NCBI GenBank assembly: GCA_000231825.2
Contig: JH720293.1
Location: forward strand, 1,302,001-1,366,000
Direction: 5' to 3'
Length of the DNA: 64,000 nucleotides
Origin: Tetrahymena elliotti 4EA
Taxonomy: Eukaryota; Ciliophora; Oligohymenophorea; Hymenostomatida; Tetrahymenidae
In this document: piece by piece, positions 25,261 to 36,305 of the stretch
Layout of the letters: the number at the start of each line of letters is the position of its first letter
How positions within the stretch are numbered: position 1 is the stretch's first letter
Notes under the pieces: generated by a model
What the model was told of the DNA's origin: nothing
The model's database searches: none
Seen by the model: only the letters and a program-made list of their open reading frames with translations
Translations under genes and position numbers: made by a program

Positions 25261-28200
25261 TCAATAATTTCCATTTCCATTCATTTATTAAAATTAATTT
25301 TGCTTTGAAGAACGATTGCTATTTTATTAGACATTATTTATGCTGCTATTATCATATGAAGCTCCATTTTTATTTTATCCTGATTTTTTTTAATTTGCAA
25401 TAAAGGAGGGTGAATGGTTAACACCATTTTACTAAAAATCTTAACTCTAATCAGAGTATTGAGCTAGTTATAGAGGAGAATTGTGAAAGCCATTGTTTAA
25501 GTTATTATTGTTGATGCTGTTGTTGTTATTAAAAACACTATTGTTGATGTTGTTGTTGTTATTAAATATATTATTATTATTGTTATTGTTGCTTTAAATT
25601 TCGGGAGGAGATTAAGGTCGAGATGATCCTTACTACATAAATTATCTTTTTCTAATATCACTAGATGGTATTTAGGATCCAAAAAGATATACATCTTCTT
25701 TATAAAGCTTTATATTGGGATGATTAATATCAACACTACTACTATTATCTCTTGAATCAAATGATTCAATATTAGACATAGAGTGCTTATAAACCCTGCG
25801 ATTTGTAATTAAGTATGAACTACTGCTATTGGAAAGTTATTACTAGCTATTTCTTAGTATATTTTACATTTATTACTATTGTTATTATTGTTGTTACTAC
25901 TAAGCCAAAGCACCATAATTGAGCTAAGGTAGACCATTTACATTTTAATGTTGCTATTGTTAAAGATAATATTGTGAATTATTCCATTAGCTTAATAAGT
26001 CAGATACTAATTATTATTGCACTTATAACTAATGCTAGATAAGTTATTGATTTTATTGTTACTCATAATTGAATAATAAATTTAAATTGAATCCACTGTT
26101 TGTGTTTGGATTGGCAAAATTTTAAATCAATGCATTATTTAATGCCTGCTAATACACTATTTGGTTACTATTACTATCTATTTCGTTTTAGTTATTCTAC
26201 TACTGATTTATTGGAAATTATTGCATTGAACTATTTAAACTATTACTTCCGTTTCTTTCAAGAGCTTAATAAATAGGATTAGGATTTGGGTTTTAAAACC
26301 CATTCTACTAACTTTATGAATTAGCATGTTCCATTAAAAATCCCTAATACTATGATCCTAATTATCTAGAATTAGCATTTCTATTATTATGGTTATTACT
26401 ATTATTATTTTCTGCGTTTTATTGATTTCTACTGTTTATGCTGACAAATTATTCAAGAAAATTTTATATTTTTTCTTAAATTTATTAATTTTCTAAACCA
26501 TTTTATTTTTCAATTTTAAATATTGTTTATTTTATCCTTTTTAATCTTTCAAATAATCCAGGATGAGAATGCTTGAACCAAGCATACCTTCATATTTAAA
26601 TTAAATTTTCATTAGAATTAGTTTATATTTTTTTTATAATGAATTCAAATAAAAAAATTTTCGTTATTCTCTAATTTTCTAAAATGAAAAACTTACCAAG
26701 GATCAGGATTTAATGTAGAGACATCTTCTTTTTATATTTTAGTTAAACCGCTCATTAAATAGTAACCATATCCTAAATTGCAAGCAAAGGTATCTGCTTA
26801 AAACTCAAAATAGCGTGAAATTACTAAGTTTATAATTTCAATAACTGAGTTGATTGGAGAAAATAAGTTAAAAAACAATGTTGTGCCAATAAAAGTAGAC
26901 TTATCAGTAAATCCAAAACTAAGAAATATAGAATCACTGTTCCTGAAAAAAGAAAATAGAGAAAAAATTATTATGATTCTTAGGCAATATATTAAAAATT
27001 TAATTTTGGAATGAGAATGCTTCCAGTGTCCTAACTCATGACCTACAACTGACATAATTTCACTTTATGACATCTACCTTAAAAGAGTATCAAAAAGTAC
27101 TATTCTCTTATTATTCCATAAACCATAAAAATATGCATTAGAATGTTCTGAGCGTTTTGATCCATCCATTTTTAGAATATCTTTTAAAGGAAAATTTATG
27201 CTGATTGCTAATTCGTTGATTTCTTATTTTAATTCTCCATCTTCTAATTCCTCAAATTTATTAAATGCAGGGGCTATAAAATTAGGGTTTATAGTAATAT
27301 ATGCAAGCATAACCAGTATAATAAATATTTCTACCTATTTTTTATTTTTATGAAAAAAATGAGTTAAACATGGTAAAAATAATGATATATCTATGCTAGA
27401 GCAATAATTATTGTTTCTAGAAGAATAAATACTTCTTAAATATTTTTCAATATTAAAAGTAAATTACATTGAAAATAAACCACTCATTTGATTCAGTTTT
27501 ATCTACTACATATATATAACCATAAAGAATAGCTGGTATTATAATAACACTCAAACCTGCTTCTATCACTAAATCATTAAAAAAGAGAAATAGAGTCTTT
27601 TTATTGAATCCATACTTCTCTTCTATGACAAACGTTTCATATAGGGCTATGGGCACATCAATAAATTTAGATTTAAGTGCTTCAATCAAAAGAAACATAA
27701 AACCTCTCTAAAACTGTTTATTTTTTAATATGAAAAAATTAAAAAATATTTTTAAATCTGAAAATCGAAAAATATTCAAATGAAAAAACGCTTAATATTT
27801 TATCTTATGTATACTATAACTCAATTGACTCAATTGGATAAAATAATTCTGCTCAAGTTAAACTAATAAATTCATTATTACTTCGCTTGTTGGCTCTATA
27901 AAAGGGAAAAGTTTAGTTACACCATTCCAAACTAGTGGCATAACGTATGTTACGGAGAAGATGCAATCAAGACCAGTTTTAACAGAGTAAACATACATTT
28001 CAAATGCTCTAATTCAAATTAAAAATACATTTTTAGAATTTGTTTTATGAGTATATCTTAAAATTTCTTTACAGTTTATCGAATGCATACTACATCGCTC
28101 TTTTATATTGATCTGGATCTATTCCTAAAGCCCTTACATCTGAAGGCATTCTTCTAATCTATTAATTTTTTTAAACAGCGATTTAATTTTCTAAATACTG

Positions 28201-28452
28201 ATATCAATAAATATTCAGTGCTTACTGCCTTTATGTACCGAGAAAGCTATCTTAGATTCAAAATCTATTCTAGTATATATTTCGCAAATATGAAAACTAG
28301 ATTTTTTAAAAAAATTAGTAAATTTAGCTGTTTAAATGTCTATCTAAGTATGGTATTATTTAAAATAATATTTTCTGAATGTATTTACATACTGCTACTG
28401 GCATGTATGGAAAATAAGACTAATTCTTATCTTCTATCTCCTTAATTACCAT
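25261..28452 (-). CDS. STE24: STE24 CAAX prenyl protease with a long Gln/Asn-rich C-terminal extension
   Basis: STE24 is an ER/nuclear-envelope zinc metalloprotease (M48A) that cleaves after prenylated CAAX cysteines and clears clogged translocons. The Met at 28452 starts exon 1. Exon 2 (28226-28296) gives FAKYILEQILNLRQL. Later exons give [31 protein letters not shown], the zinc site [10 protein letters not shown] (near 27010-27050) and the third-ligand segment [19 protein letters not shown] last splice joins LNPDPW to [17 protein letters not shown], the family's C-terminal signature. The frame does not stop there. It continues about 400 residues to TGA at 25261 through poly-Gln/Asn tracts (about 25480-26460), with one non-repetitive island near [18 protein letters not shown]. 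Usual STE24 length is about 430-475 aa, so the tail nearly doubles it. The protease assignment is firm and the tail's function unknown. Confidence 0.9.
25481..26460 (-). repeat. Poly-Gln/Asn coding tract in the STE24 tail
   Basis: Trinucleotide-rich sequence (GTT, TTG, ATT and CTA units on the plus strand) encodes runs of Asn and Gln through AAC/AAT and CAA/TAA/TAG codons. The densest N-runs lie at 25500-25590, and Q-runs near 25850-25900. The composition is typical of prion-like, intrinsically disordered segments. Confidence 0.85.
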
Positions 28453-28559
28453 GTTTTACTCTCCCAAATATATCCAATCGCTACTTGCTTTTTCTTTTTT
28501 TAGATTAATAAATTAAGGAAAATTAAATAATTAAAAAAATTAGAATGTGTATTTAAGAA

Positions 28560-28982
28560 ATGATTAATTACTAATAAGGATTCGTATTAAAAATTAAATT
28601 AAATAAGACTAACATTCTAATTCACAAATAGGTTCAGGTTCAATAATATATTGTAATAACAGCCCGGTTAAAGCATAAAATTTGTTCTTTCTATATGTAA
28701 AAAAGACGTTTATTTTGTATCCCAAATCTATTTCTTATGAATCGCATGCTAATCCAATCTGATTATTTTATTATTTTATTCTTCTAATATTTTATCAAAA
28801 AATGATTTTGTGATGCCTGCTTATTTTTTTATTTGTTTTGAAATTTTTTCGAAAATTTTAGATTCTATCTTATCTAACTTTCTGAATTAATATATTTTTA
28901 AATAAAATTAAAAGATACAAAAAATAGACACTAAATTATTTACTGAGCTTTCCTTATAATATTATTCAAATTTAGATATCAT
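28560..28982 (-). CDS. Possible small coiled-coil gene (uncertain model)
   Basis: On the minus strand an ATG at 28982 opens MISKFEQYYKESS. A candidate intron (GTAAATAATTT...CAGAAAG) then leads into LDKIESKIFEKISKQIKKQ and FFDKILEEQNNKIIRLDQ. These amphipathic, codon-plausible stretches look coding. The 3' end is unresolved. Frame X continues to near the STE24 start without TGA, while another frame through the same DNA (FYALTGLLLQYIIEPEPICE) also looks plausible. An upstream ATG at 29125 (MEQQYLENFKKEN) could belong to the same gene. It could also be an upstream part of the STE24 transcript. No function can be assigned. Confidence 0.3.
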
Positions 28983-29683
28983 TAATTAATAATTTTGGTT
29001 ACTAAAATTAGAATAAAATTTAATTTTTTACATGAGTCAGAAAGTTCTTTGATCAACTTTTTACTCAACATTTACTCAAAATTCTAATTTTCTTTTTTAA
29101 AATTTTCTAAATATTATTATTCCATTAGGTCTTCTTAAAATATTAAAATTTTAATAAATTTTATCTGATATATTCTGAAATAAATAAAATTGAATAATTT
29201 ATTGTTAAACATATTGATTACATAATATTTAAAAATATATTTTTGAAATTTAACTAAAATTAATTTCGAACACCATTTCGAACATTTTCTAAGAAAAAAT
29301 AATATTTTTTATAATTTAATAAAATACTTTAAATAAAATTGTTTTAATTTTTTCTTTAATTAAAAAAAGATTTAATTTTTTGTTTCAAATTTTTTAAAAA
29401 AATGAAATGAAAGTTAATTTTGATTTTATTTTTTATATTTTAGTTAACCAATTTATTTTTCTGTTTGTTTTGATTCAGTGCCTGAAGATATTTATTTAAG
29501 ATTTATTATTTTTATTTGAAAATCAGTTTTGAATTTAAAGAAATATCTACTTGAATGAATATTTTTATGGAAATTTATTTGTAGTTTGTTAGGCAGTAAA
29601 TTTCAAATTTTTAATAATAATTAATAACTATTTAGATCCAATCAACTTATTTTTCATTCTTGTATAATTAATTAATATTAGAA
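28983..29683. other. Intergenic region upstream of the CEP83-like gene
   Basis: About 700 bp of AT-rich sequence lies between divergently oriented genes. It may contain a 5' exon of the uncertain small gene (ATG at 29125, minus strand). Otherwise I see nothing in it. Confidence 0.4.
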
Positions 29684-31813
29684 ATGATGCTAGAATAATC
29701 AGAGGGAACCTTTGATCATATTGTCTAAGAGAATAAAGATTTAAAAAAAGCCCTTAAATAGCTTAAGAATACTTTAGATAGGACTATAGGTAAACTTCAT
29801 GTTTAAATATAAATACGCTTTACCAATAAAATCAATATATTAATAATTAACACAATTAAATATTCAAATACTATTCCTTTTAATTTATAGATGATTATGA
29901 AACTTTAAAAAATATTCATGAAGACTTTAAGCAGCACTATCAAAAATTAAAAGATGAAAAATCAGAATAAGTTTAAAGAGTTCAAGTAGTTATTAATGAA
30001 AAAAATGATATTGAAAATCATTATGAGTAAGTTGTAAAAAACTTAAAAAATTAAATTGATGAAAAGCAAAGAGAAATAGAATATATTTAAGCTAAAGTCC
30101 TTCCTTCTCTTGATTAAGATATGATTAGAGTTAGGCTTTTAAATGAGTTAGAGGCACCTCATAGAATTGAATTAGAAGCTAAATAGTTAGAGATTGAAAG
30201 ATTGCAAGAAAAATAATATGATCTTAAAAGATAATTGGAGCTTTTTAAAACAAAATATGAAGTTATAACATCTGAGGCACAAAGAGATATTCGTGAACTA
30301 AAAGAAAAACATAAGGTGTGTATATTTAATGAAATTAATTATCATTTTTACATTAAAAAATTAAATTAGAATTATATCTAAATAAATTTAGATAAAATAA
30401 TTATAAATTTTGAAAATTTAAATAGATAGAATTGAAAGATATGATGCTTGAGTTGTAAATCAATTAAGAAAAAACAATTGAAACTCAAAAGGAAAAATAA
30501 TAGGCCAAAATGTTTAAAAAAGAGGCAGAGGAATTAAAAGCATAGCTACTATTAAAAGATGAAGAAATATTCAATTTTAAGAAGTTAATTGTAACAAAAT
30601 AATTGTTGATTGCAAATAAAATATGTTTGATTATTTTAAATAGGATTAAGAAAAGCAAGATAAGTCATACTAAATTTAGAAGTTTGTAGAAGAAATCTCG
30701 GAATTGAAGGAAGAAGTAAGATAATCTAAAACATAAAACGAGAAGCTTTAAGATCATATTTCTGATTTAGAAAATGAAATCAAGTAATCATATAAAAAAC
30801 AATAGCAGTCTCCTAATTAAAAGAATGATTCATCACCAAAAAAATATATTAATTATGTATAAAAAATTCATCTAGTCATAACAGTTTTAATATTTTTATA
30901 TTTATTAGTAAGGAGGAGAGCTACATCAACTTAGAGATAATGATTAACTGATAAAGAATTTATAGACTAAATTATAAGAACAAAAACAAAAGTTTGAAGA
31001 AGAAATATAAGTTAACAGATAAGCTGAAAAGAAAATGGAAGATTAAATAGATAAATTGAGAAGAGAGAAAAGAGATTTACAAAATGATTATTAAAAATTT
31101 GTTTCAGAAAGTTCTGATAAAATATCTGATGAAAAAAGAAAGGTCTTAGATCTTTAAAATAAAATCAAGGATATAGAAAGAGAAAAAGATTCTTTATCAG
31201 ACTAGGTTAGAAAATTATAAAATCAATCAAGTTTGCCTAAAGAAAATAGAAACTATTCAAATAATGCTAAAGACTTAGAATCAATAAAAGTACATATTTA
31301 AATTATTTTAGTTATTTTAATCAAACAAATAAATCAAATCTAAATTAGGAAGTTGAATCTCTTTAAAGAAAGAATAAATAACTCAAAGAAAAATTAAAGG
31401 AGGCTAATCAAAAAATTATGAAATTGCTAAGTGAGAAAATTATTGAAAAGAAGAGGGATTAGGATATTTAAATTATGAATTAACATAATTCTTAGTTAAA
31501 TAGCTTAATTAATCAATACAATACATAAGGGAATGGTGTTGGTGGTACAATAGGAAATCAAAATTAGAATTTTAGAAATCAAGCACTTAATTACTCTGCT
31601 CCTAACATTTAACCTAATTCCAGCTTTTAAGGATTATAAGCTAATAATTACAATACTTAGTAAGGAGCTGTTTAAAATACAGGAAATTTTTATACAGTTG
31701 CAGATGTTATAAAAACAGATCTTGATCACCACAGAGACCGTCTTAATCATGTTAAGAATCACATAGAAGATATGAATAGGATATCAAACCAATAGTTCTA
31801 TAAGCCTTATTGA
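29684..31813 (+). CDS. CEP83 (CCDC41)-like coiled-coil protein
   Basis: The gene starts MMLEQSEGTFDHIVQENKDL. Introns begin at GTAAACTTC (near 29790), near 30315, near 30590, near 30850 and near 31290. They join a nearly continuous coiled coil of about 600 aa. A conserved-looking block, IEYIQAKVLPSLDQD then IRVRLLNELEAPHRIELEAK, matches the CEP83 pattern in which 'I-P...L..+R..+..ELE.P.R' precedes a long helix. Further coils (YDLKRQLELFKTKYEVI, QEKTIETQKEKQQAK) follow. The C-terminus turns into an Asn/Gln-rich linker and ends with DVIKTDLDHHRDRLNHVK before TGA at 31811-31813. In animals CEP83 is a distal-appendage (transition-fibre) protein that docks basal bodies. Coiled coils resemble each other by composition, so the orthology is tentative. 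The ELEAPHR block is the only specific evidence. Confidence 0.6.
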
Positions 31814-32512
31814 AAAGTTGTTAAAATCTAAATATCTTTTTATATAATATATAAATTGTATTGCTTTATTTTCATATGTATATAATATCATTTCTTAAAA
31901 ATGTTTAAAATCTCTACTTCCTCCAAAAAATAATAGCAGAATTCTTTTTTTTTTCTATTATTGATAGTATCAGCTTAAAAATAATGTATTTTATAACCCT
32001 GTTTATCTTTATCTCCTAATTTTAAAGTAACAAGATTTAAAAGAATTCTTAATTGGTTTTTTACTTCAATAACTTTATATTAAAAAGTTTTATTTATTCT
32101 TCAAATATTATTCCTTTTCACTTGCTTCAAATTTTTTGTCTTGTCTCTACTTTATGCTTTGATAAATTTGATAATCTCAATTTTATATAAATATAAGTGT
32201 TATCAAATGGTTATTAAATTTGTTTTCTAAAATTTAAAATGTTCTTCTCCGCTTATATATTACTTCTTATCTTAACTCATCTTTGAAAAAATTATTGTTT
32301 TTATAATATTTTATATTTTTTGCATCATTTTATTTAATTAAATAGTTTCTGATGTTGATTGTTCTTAATTTTTATTATAATTAGTATCAAATATTATTTA
32401 TTATTCTATTATAATTCTTAACATTCACTAAGGCCATTTAACTAAAAATATTGAAAGATTTTCTAAACTATTACCTCATCTTACTTAAAAATTTTAACTT
32501 TATTGATTCCTA
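31814..32512. other. Convergent intergenic region
   Basis: This 0.7 kb region holds the 3' ends of two converging genes. A minus-strand stretch near 32110-32170 (KFIKAQSRDKTKNLKQ) has a slightly coding look but no start or clear splice to the neighbouring gene. No other signal was found. Confidence 0.4.
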
Positions 32513-33381
32513 TCAGAGGTAATTGTATGTTTAAATTTTTTTATAGCTTTTCATGTTAAGCATCATTTCCTATTCATGAGCTTTTTCTAATATTAAAAAT
32601 GTATTAAGTTAGATAAAATTATTTTGATTATTTTACTTAGCTATTCAATTCTTTCTATGTCTTGCTCTGGTATTAATTTCTTTTGTAATTCACTTATTTT
32701 TTATACTTTGTTTGGAGTGTCCTTGGAATAGAATTCGTCAAGAATAACTTTTCGATTAGAAGACATTGCATTTAAATTTAGAGGTATGTGCTTAGGAGCT
32801 GTTTCTTTTTACACAACTTCTTTACGCTATGCTAAAAGCTTTAAATAATCAATATCTTATCTCTATCTATTTTATTATTTTTTATGCTCAAACCATTCAG
32901 GATGAAAAAACTACATTTGAGTACTAAGTTATATTCTTTCTCTAATTTTTTATCTTTCTATATAGTAAAAACTAGTAGGTAGCTTTTTCCTATAAATATA
33001 CTAATTAGCATATGTCCTTTATCCTTAAGGGTCATTAGGATCAAAAGGATCATCTTCGTTTTTATAAAATACGTAGGCTTTTTTTAAATACTATTATATG
33101 CCATTTGAGTTAACATAATCCATTTCTCCTTAATATTAGTTGACTAAACTATCTATTTTAGATATTTTGGTGTTCATAGTATCAATTAAATTCCAAACTC
33201 CTTCACTCTAACCACTCATAGCTGATCTATACTCTTCCTATTTCTCTTTTCTTTTCAATTCTTTTTCTGTCATTTCTTTCCGTTTTAAAGTTGATGTAAG
33301 CGGACTCATCTATATTGGATCAAGCTTTATATTTTCTGATTAAATAGATGAATTCTAGTTTATTTATTTAATATATTACAT
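32513..33381 (-). CDS. Hypothetical protein, 272 aa, charged helical
   Basis: The Met at 33381 starts MQYIKQINQNSSIQSEN. One 50-nt intron (32587-32636, GTAAAATAATC...TTAG) gives 272 aa ending YKKIQTYNYL at TGA 32513-32515. Residues 35-65 are highly charged (TEKELKRKEKQEEYR). The middle is globular-looking with DDPFDPNDPQGQR and FFHPEWFEHKKQQ, and the rest is helical. No known domain was recognised, and there is no signal peptide or TM. It lies only 199 bp downstream of the FAM47-like gene on the same strand. Exon arithmetic (819 nt) and a single consistent frame support it being a real gene. It is probably a soluble structural or adaptor protein, but I cannot name it. Confidence 0.75.
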
Positions 33382-33580
33382 CTGGAGGCAGATAAAAATG
33401 GATGGTTTTAGTTTTAACTTTTGTTCATGTAGATTTTTTTGACTAAAAAGTTACACTAGCAATTAATTTAATTTTAGCAAATAAATTTTTTTAAATTTAA
33501 TTATTGATTGTGAATGGATATAAATTGATAAAAACTTTACAAATTTAAAAACATAATAAATACAAATAAAATAATTTATT

Positions 33581-35352
33581 TCATAGATAATCTATCTTAG
33601 TGTTAATTACTTTTAAATAATTAGGTATTCTCATTTGATTCTCTTCTAAATGTCTTTTTTTTAATTTATTTTAAATTAATAAAACTAATATAATATGTTT
33701 GGAATTGTTTACTTTTTAAGTTTTTTGGCCATCTAGTTTTTCATAACTTAATTTTATAGAAGTTATAGTTTAATATACCTAGGATCATTATCTATCTTAT
33801 CCAGTGAAAACGGATTATCTTTCTTATAACTATACATGTTTTGATAAAGGTATTCTGGATTCTTAGATAGATTTTGGATTAAATTGGATTTATTTATTTC
33901 ATCATTTTTTTTAATGTGCCAGCATTAAGGTGGTATATACCACTTATTGTAATATTGAGGTTTTTTGCTTTGATTAGAAAGACTCCTATCTATCTTTTCT
34001 GAAACTGATCTCTTTTTGAAAAAACTTTATTTCGATTAAAATGTTTTCTTAGCGAGATCTTAAATTTCATTATCTTAAATTTTCAGCTACTGTATAGCCT
34101 CTCTGATAAAAGAAAGATCTTCTTTTGACATCCTTGATTGTCTTCTTTCTAGAAAAATAAATAAATTTATTTGACAATATAATCAAAATTTTTTTACAGT
34201 AAATGACATTAAAATCATTATTTATCTTTCTTGAAGCCTCTCCATCATAATCTTCATTAATAGAAGGCTTAAGCATTTAAATTTTATCAAGATTAACATT
34301 ATAGCTCTAAACATTTAACTCTATTTCTTTTTCTTTATCTTCTATGAACACTTAATTTTTTTGCATTTGTATTATTGAATTATTTATTATGGATTTTTAC
34401 ATTTTATTATATGTTTATTATAGTTTTTTTTCATCTAAATCATTAATATTTTTCATTCTTTGAGTATTTGTAAGATCCTTTAAACTATTGGAGACTCTTA
34501 GTTTACTATTAGTGCTTTAGTTAAAATTAATCTCAAAAGACTTTGTCTCATCTTTTTTAAAATCAATCAAGCTTTTTTATTTGCTCAATTTTTAGATTTT
34601 TAATGAACTGTCATTTGATAAATCCTTATTGTATAAATTCTTTGCATAAAAATATTGTTTGACTATTCTCTCCCTTTTAACCTCTTTGATTGGATCTTTC
34701 TTTTATATTAAAAACGAATGGTTAATTTAATATCAAAAATATTAAGTAAAACCTTAAGAGAAGGTTTGTATAGGTTCTATTGATATTATGGATTATCTTC
34801 TAATTCTTATAGCTCCTCAATCGACTAATTAAAGTCTTTAAACAACATTCTTTTATCTGAGCTTTGGCTTATTTTTTTAAGGGGTTTAAGTGTTTATTTA
34901 TATTTTTATAGTTCATTTACTGAATCGCAGGTTCGGTTAAAATCCTTCATATTTATTTGTAGATAAGTTTATAAATATATTGTACTAAAATTATGTTTAC
35001 TTCTTGCTTGCTTAAAACATTTTAGTCTTTTATTTAAATCTATTTTATAAAAATATTAACAATAAAACTAAAGAATACAATTATTTACTATTATATGATT
35101 TAAAGTTTAGTTAGGAGAATTATATGTCTACTAACTAAATGAATTTTTTAATATACTCTAATTCAGATCATTAAAAGATTTTTGAGAAGAGAGTACAAAT
35201 TCATTCTTGACATTTGTTTCTTAAAAGTTAGAGAATTTTTTATCTTCAATACGATTTTTAATTTTATCAATCAGCAGCTATTGCCTTTCACTAGGAGTAA
35301 CTTTTGTAAAATCCTCATACAAATGATTTAGGAGAGCTGGTTTTTTTATCAT
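33581..35352 (-). CDS. FAM47-like protein (tentative)
   Basis: The first Met at 35352 gives MIKKPALLNHLYEDFTKV. Four introns restore a single frame. Donors are GTATTC (near 35085), GTTTTAC (near 34770), GTAAAAAAATT (near 34195) and GTATATTAAAC (near 33780). The N-terminal two thirds is Lys/Asn/Ser-rich and low in motifs. The C-terminal block KWYIPPQCWHIKKNDE followed by KNPEYLYQNMYSYKKD resembles the 'WYLxPxxWK' C-terminal signature of FAM47 proteins, which in animals also end with a short 'FLEKMY' segment. The protein ends KVINTKIDYL at TGA 33581-33583. FAM47 relatives are testis/cilia-associated and ill defined. The match rests on one short block, so treat the name as a lead. Confidence 0.55.
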
Positions 35353-36305
35353 TTTAATTAATTAATTGTTTATAAAAGTTGTTATAACAACTCAAAATAA
35401 TTATGTTGTATATATCTTAACACAAATTTATTAAATTATTATTAATATTAATTAAAATGAATCATTTTGCTTTAGTGCTAACAAAATAAAAGTTAATAAA
35501 TAAATTATTAGCCATTATACTTTTTCTAATAGTAAGTCTTCTTACATAATTAATTTATAAAATTATTCATTTTCACTACTTTTTTTACTCTTTCATAACA
35601 AATTTGATTGGAGTGTAATTTAAAAATTTTGTGAAATCAAAGAAAAATAAAATTTGGAATACAATTTAATATTATGAAAATAATAATTCTATTTAAAAAC
35701 CTATTACGAACAAATAAAATAGCATCTAATTGAAACATTGTGTTTACTTTACTTTTTATACAAGACTGATTAATTCTCAAAAATATTTTCATTGTGTAAT
35801 TTTTAAATTAAATGAAATTAGATGTTTTCCAACTTACTTTTTATGAATTTATTAAATTAAAAACTGAATTTGTTTATGAAAAAGAATACTAAAAATTATA
35901 ATCATTTTTTGTAAAAATAGATATAGTTATCAATCAATAACGTCAAATCTAAATTATTTTTTACAATATCTTTAATAATTATTTTATACTCTGAATTGTA
36001 TTGAATTGCATGAATAATTTATATTAATTTTTATAACATAATAAATGAAAAATAGAAACTATTAAATTTAGTAATTTAACTTCTTTCAACAATTTCCTCC
36101 CCTCTCTTCTACTAAATTTAGAAATAAATTGTAAAATCTGATTTTATTTTCTACTAAAAATAAAGAAATTTCTTAATTTTTTATTTATTTTATTAATAAA
36201 ATTAAGGAAAATGATATTTTATTAAGAATATTAGATATTTGAAAACTTTGAAGTTTTAGTTGTGTGTAGTAAATTAAATTTTAGATAGATTTTGCTAAAT
36301 TTATT
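35353..36305. other. Intergenic region
   Basis: This stretch is 0.95 kb of AT-rich sequence between two minus-strand genes: promoter of the FAM47-like gene and 3' flank of the STPG gene. Many TTAATTAA-type palindromes of low complexity occur near 35353-35420. There is no coding frame. Confidence 0.5.

Noticed and set aside
25200..25403. Plus-strand open frame near the STE24 3' end
   Set aside because: The opposite strand carries the continuous Q/N-rich STE24 tail here. The plus-strand frame is low complexity with no family likeness.
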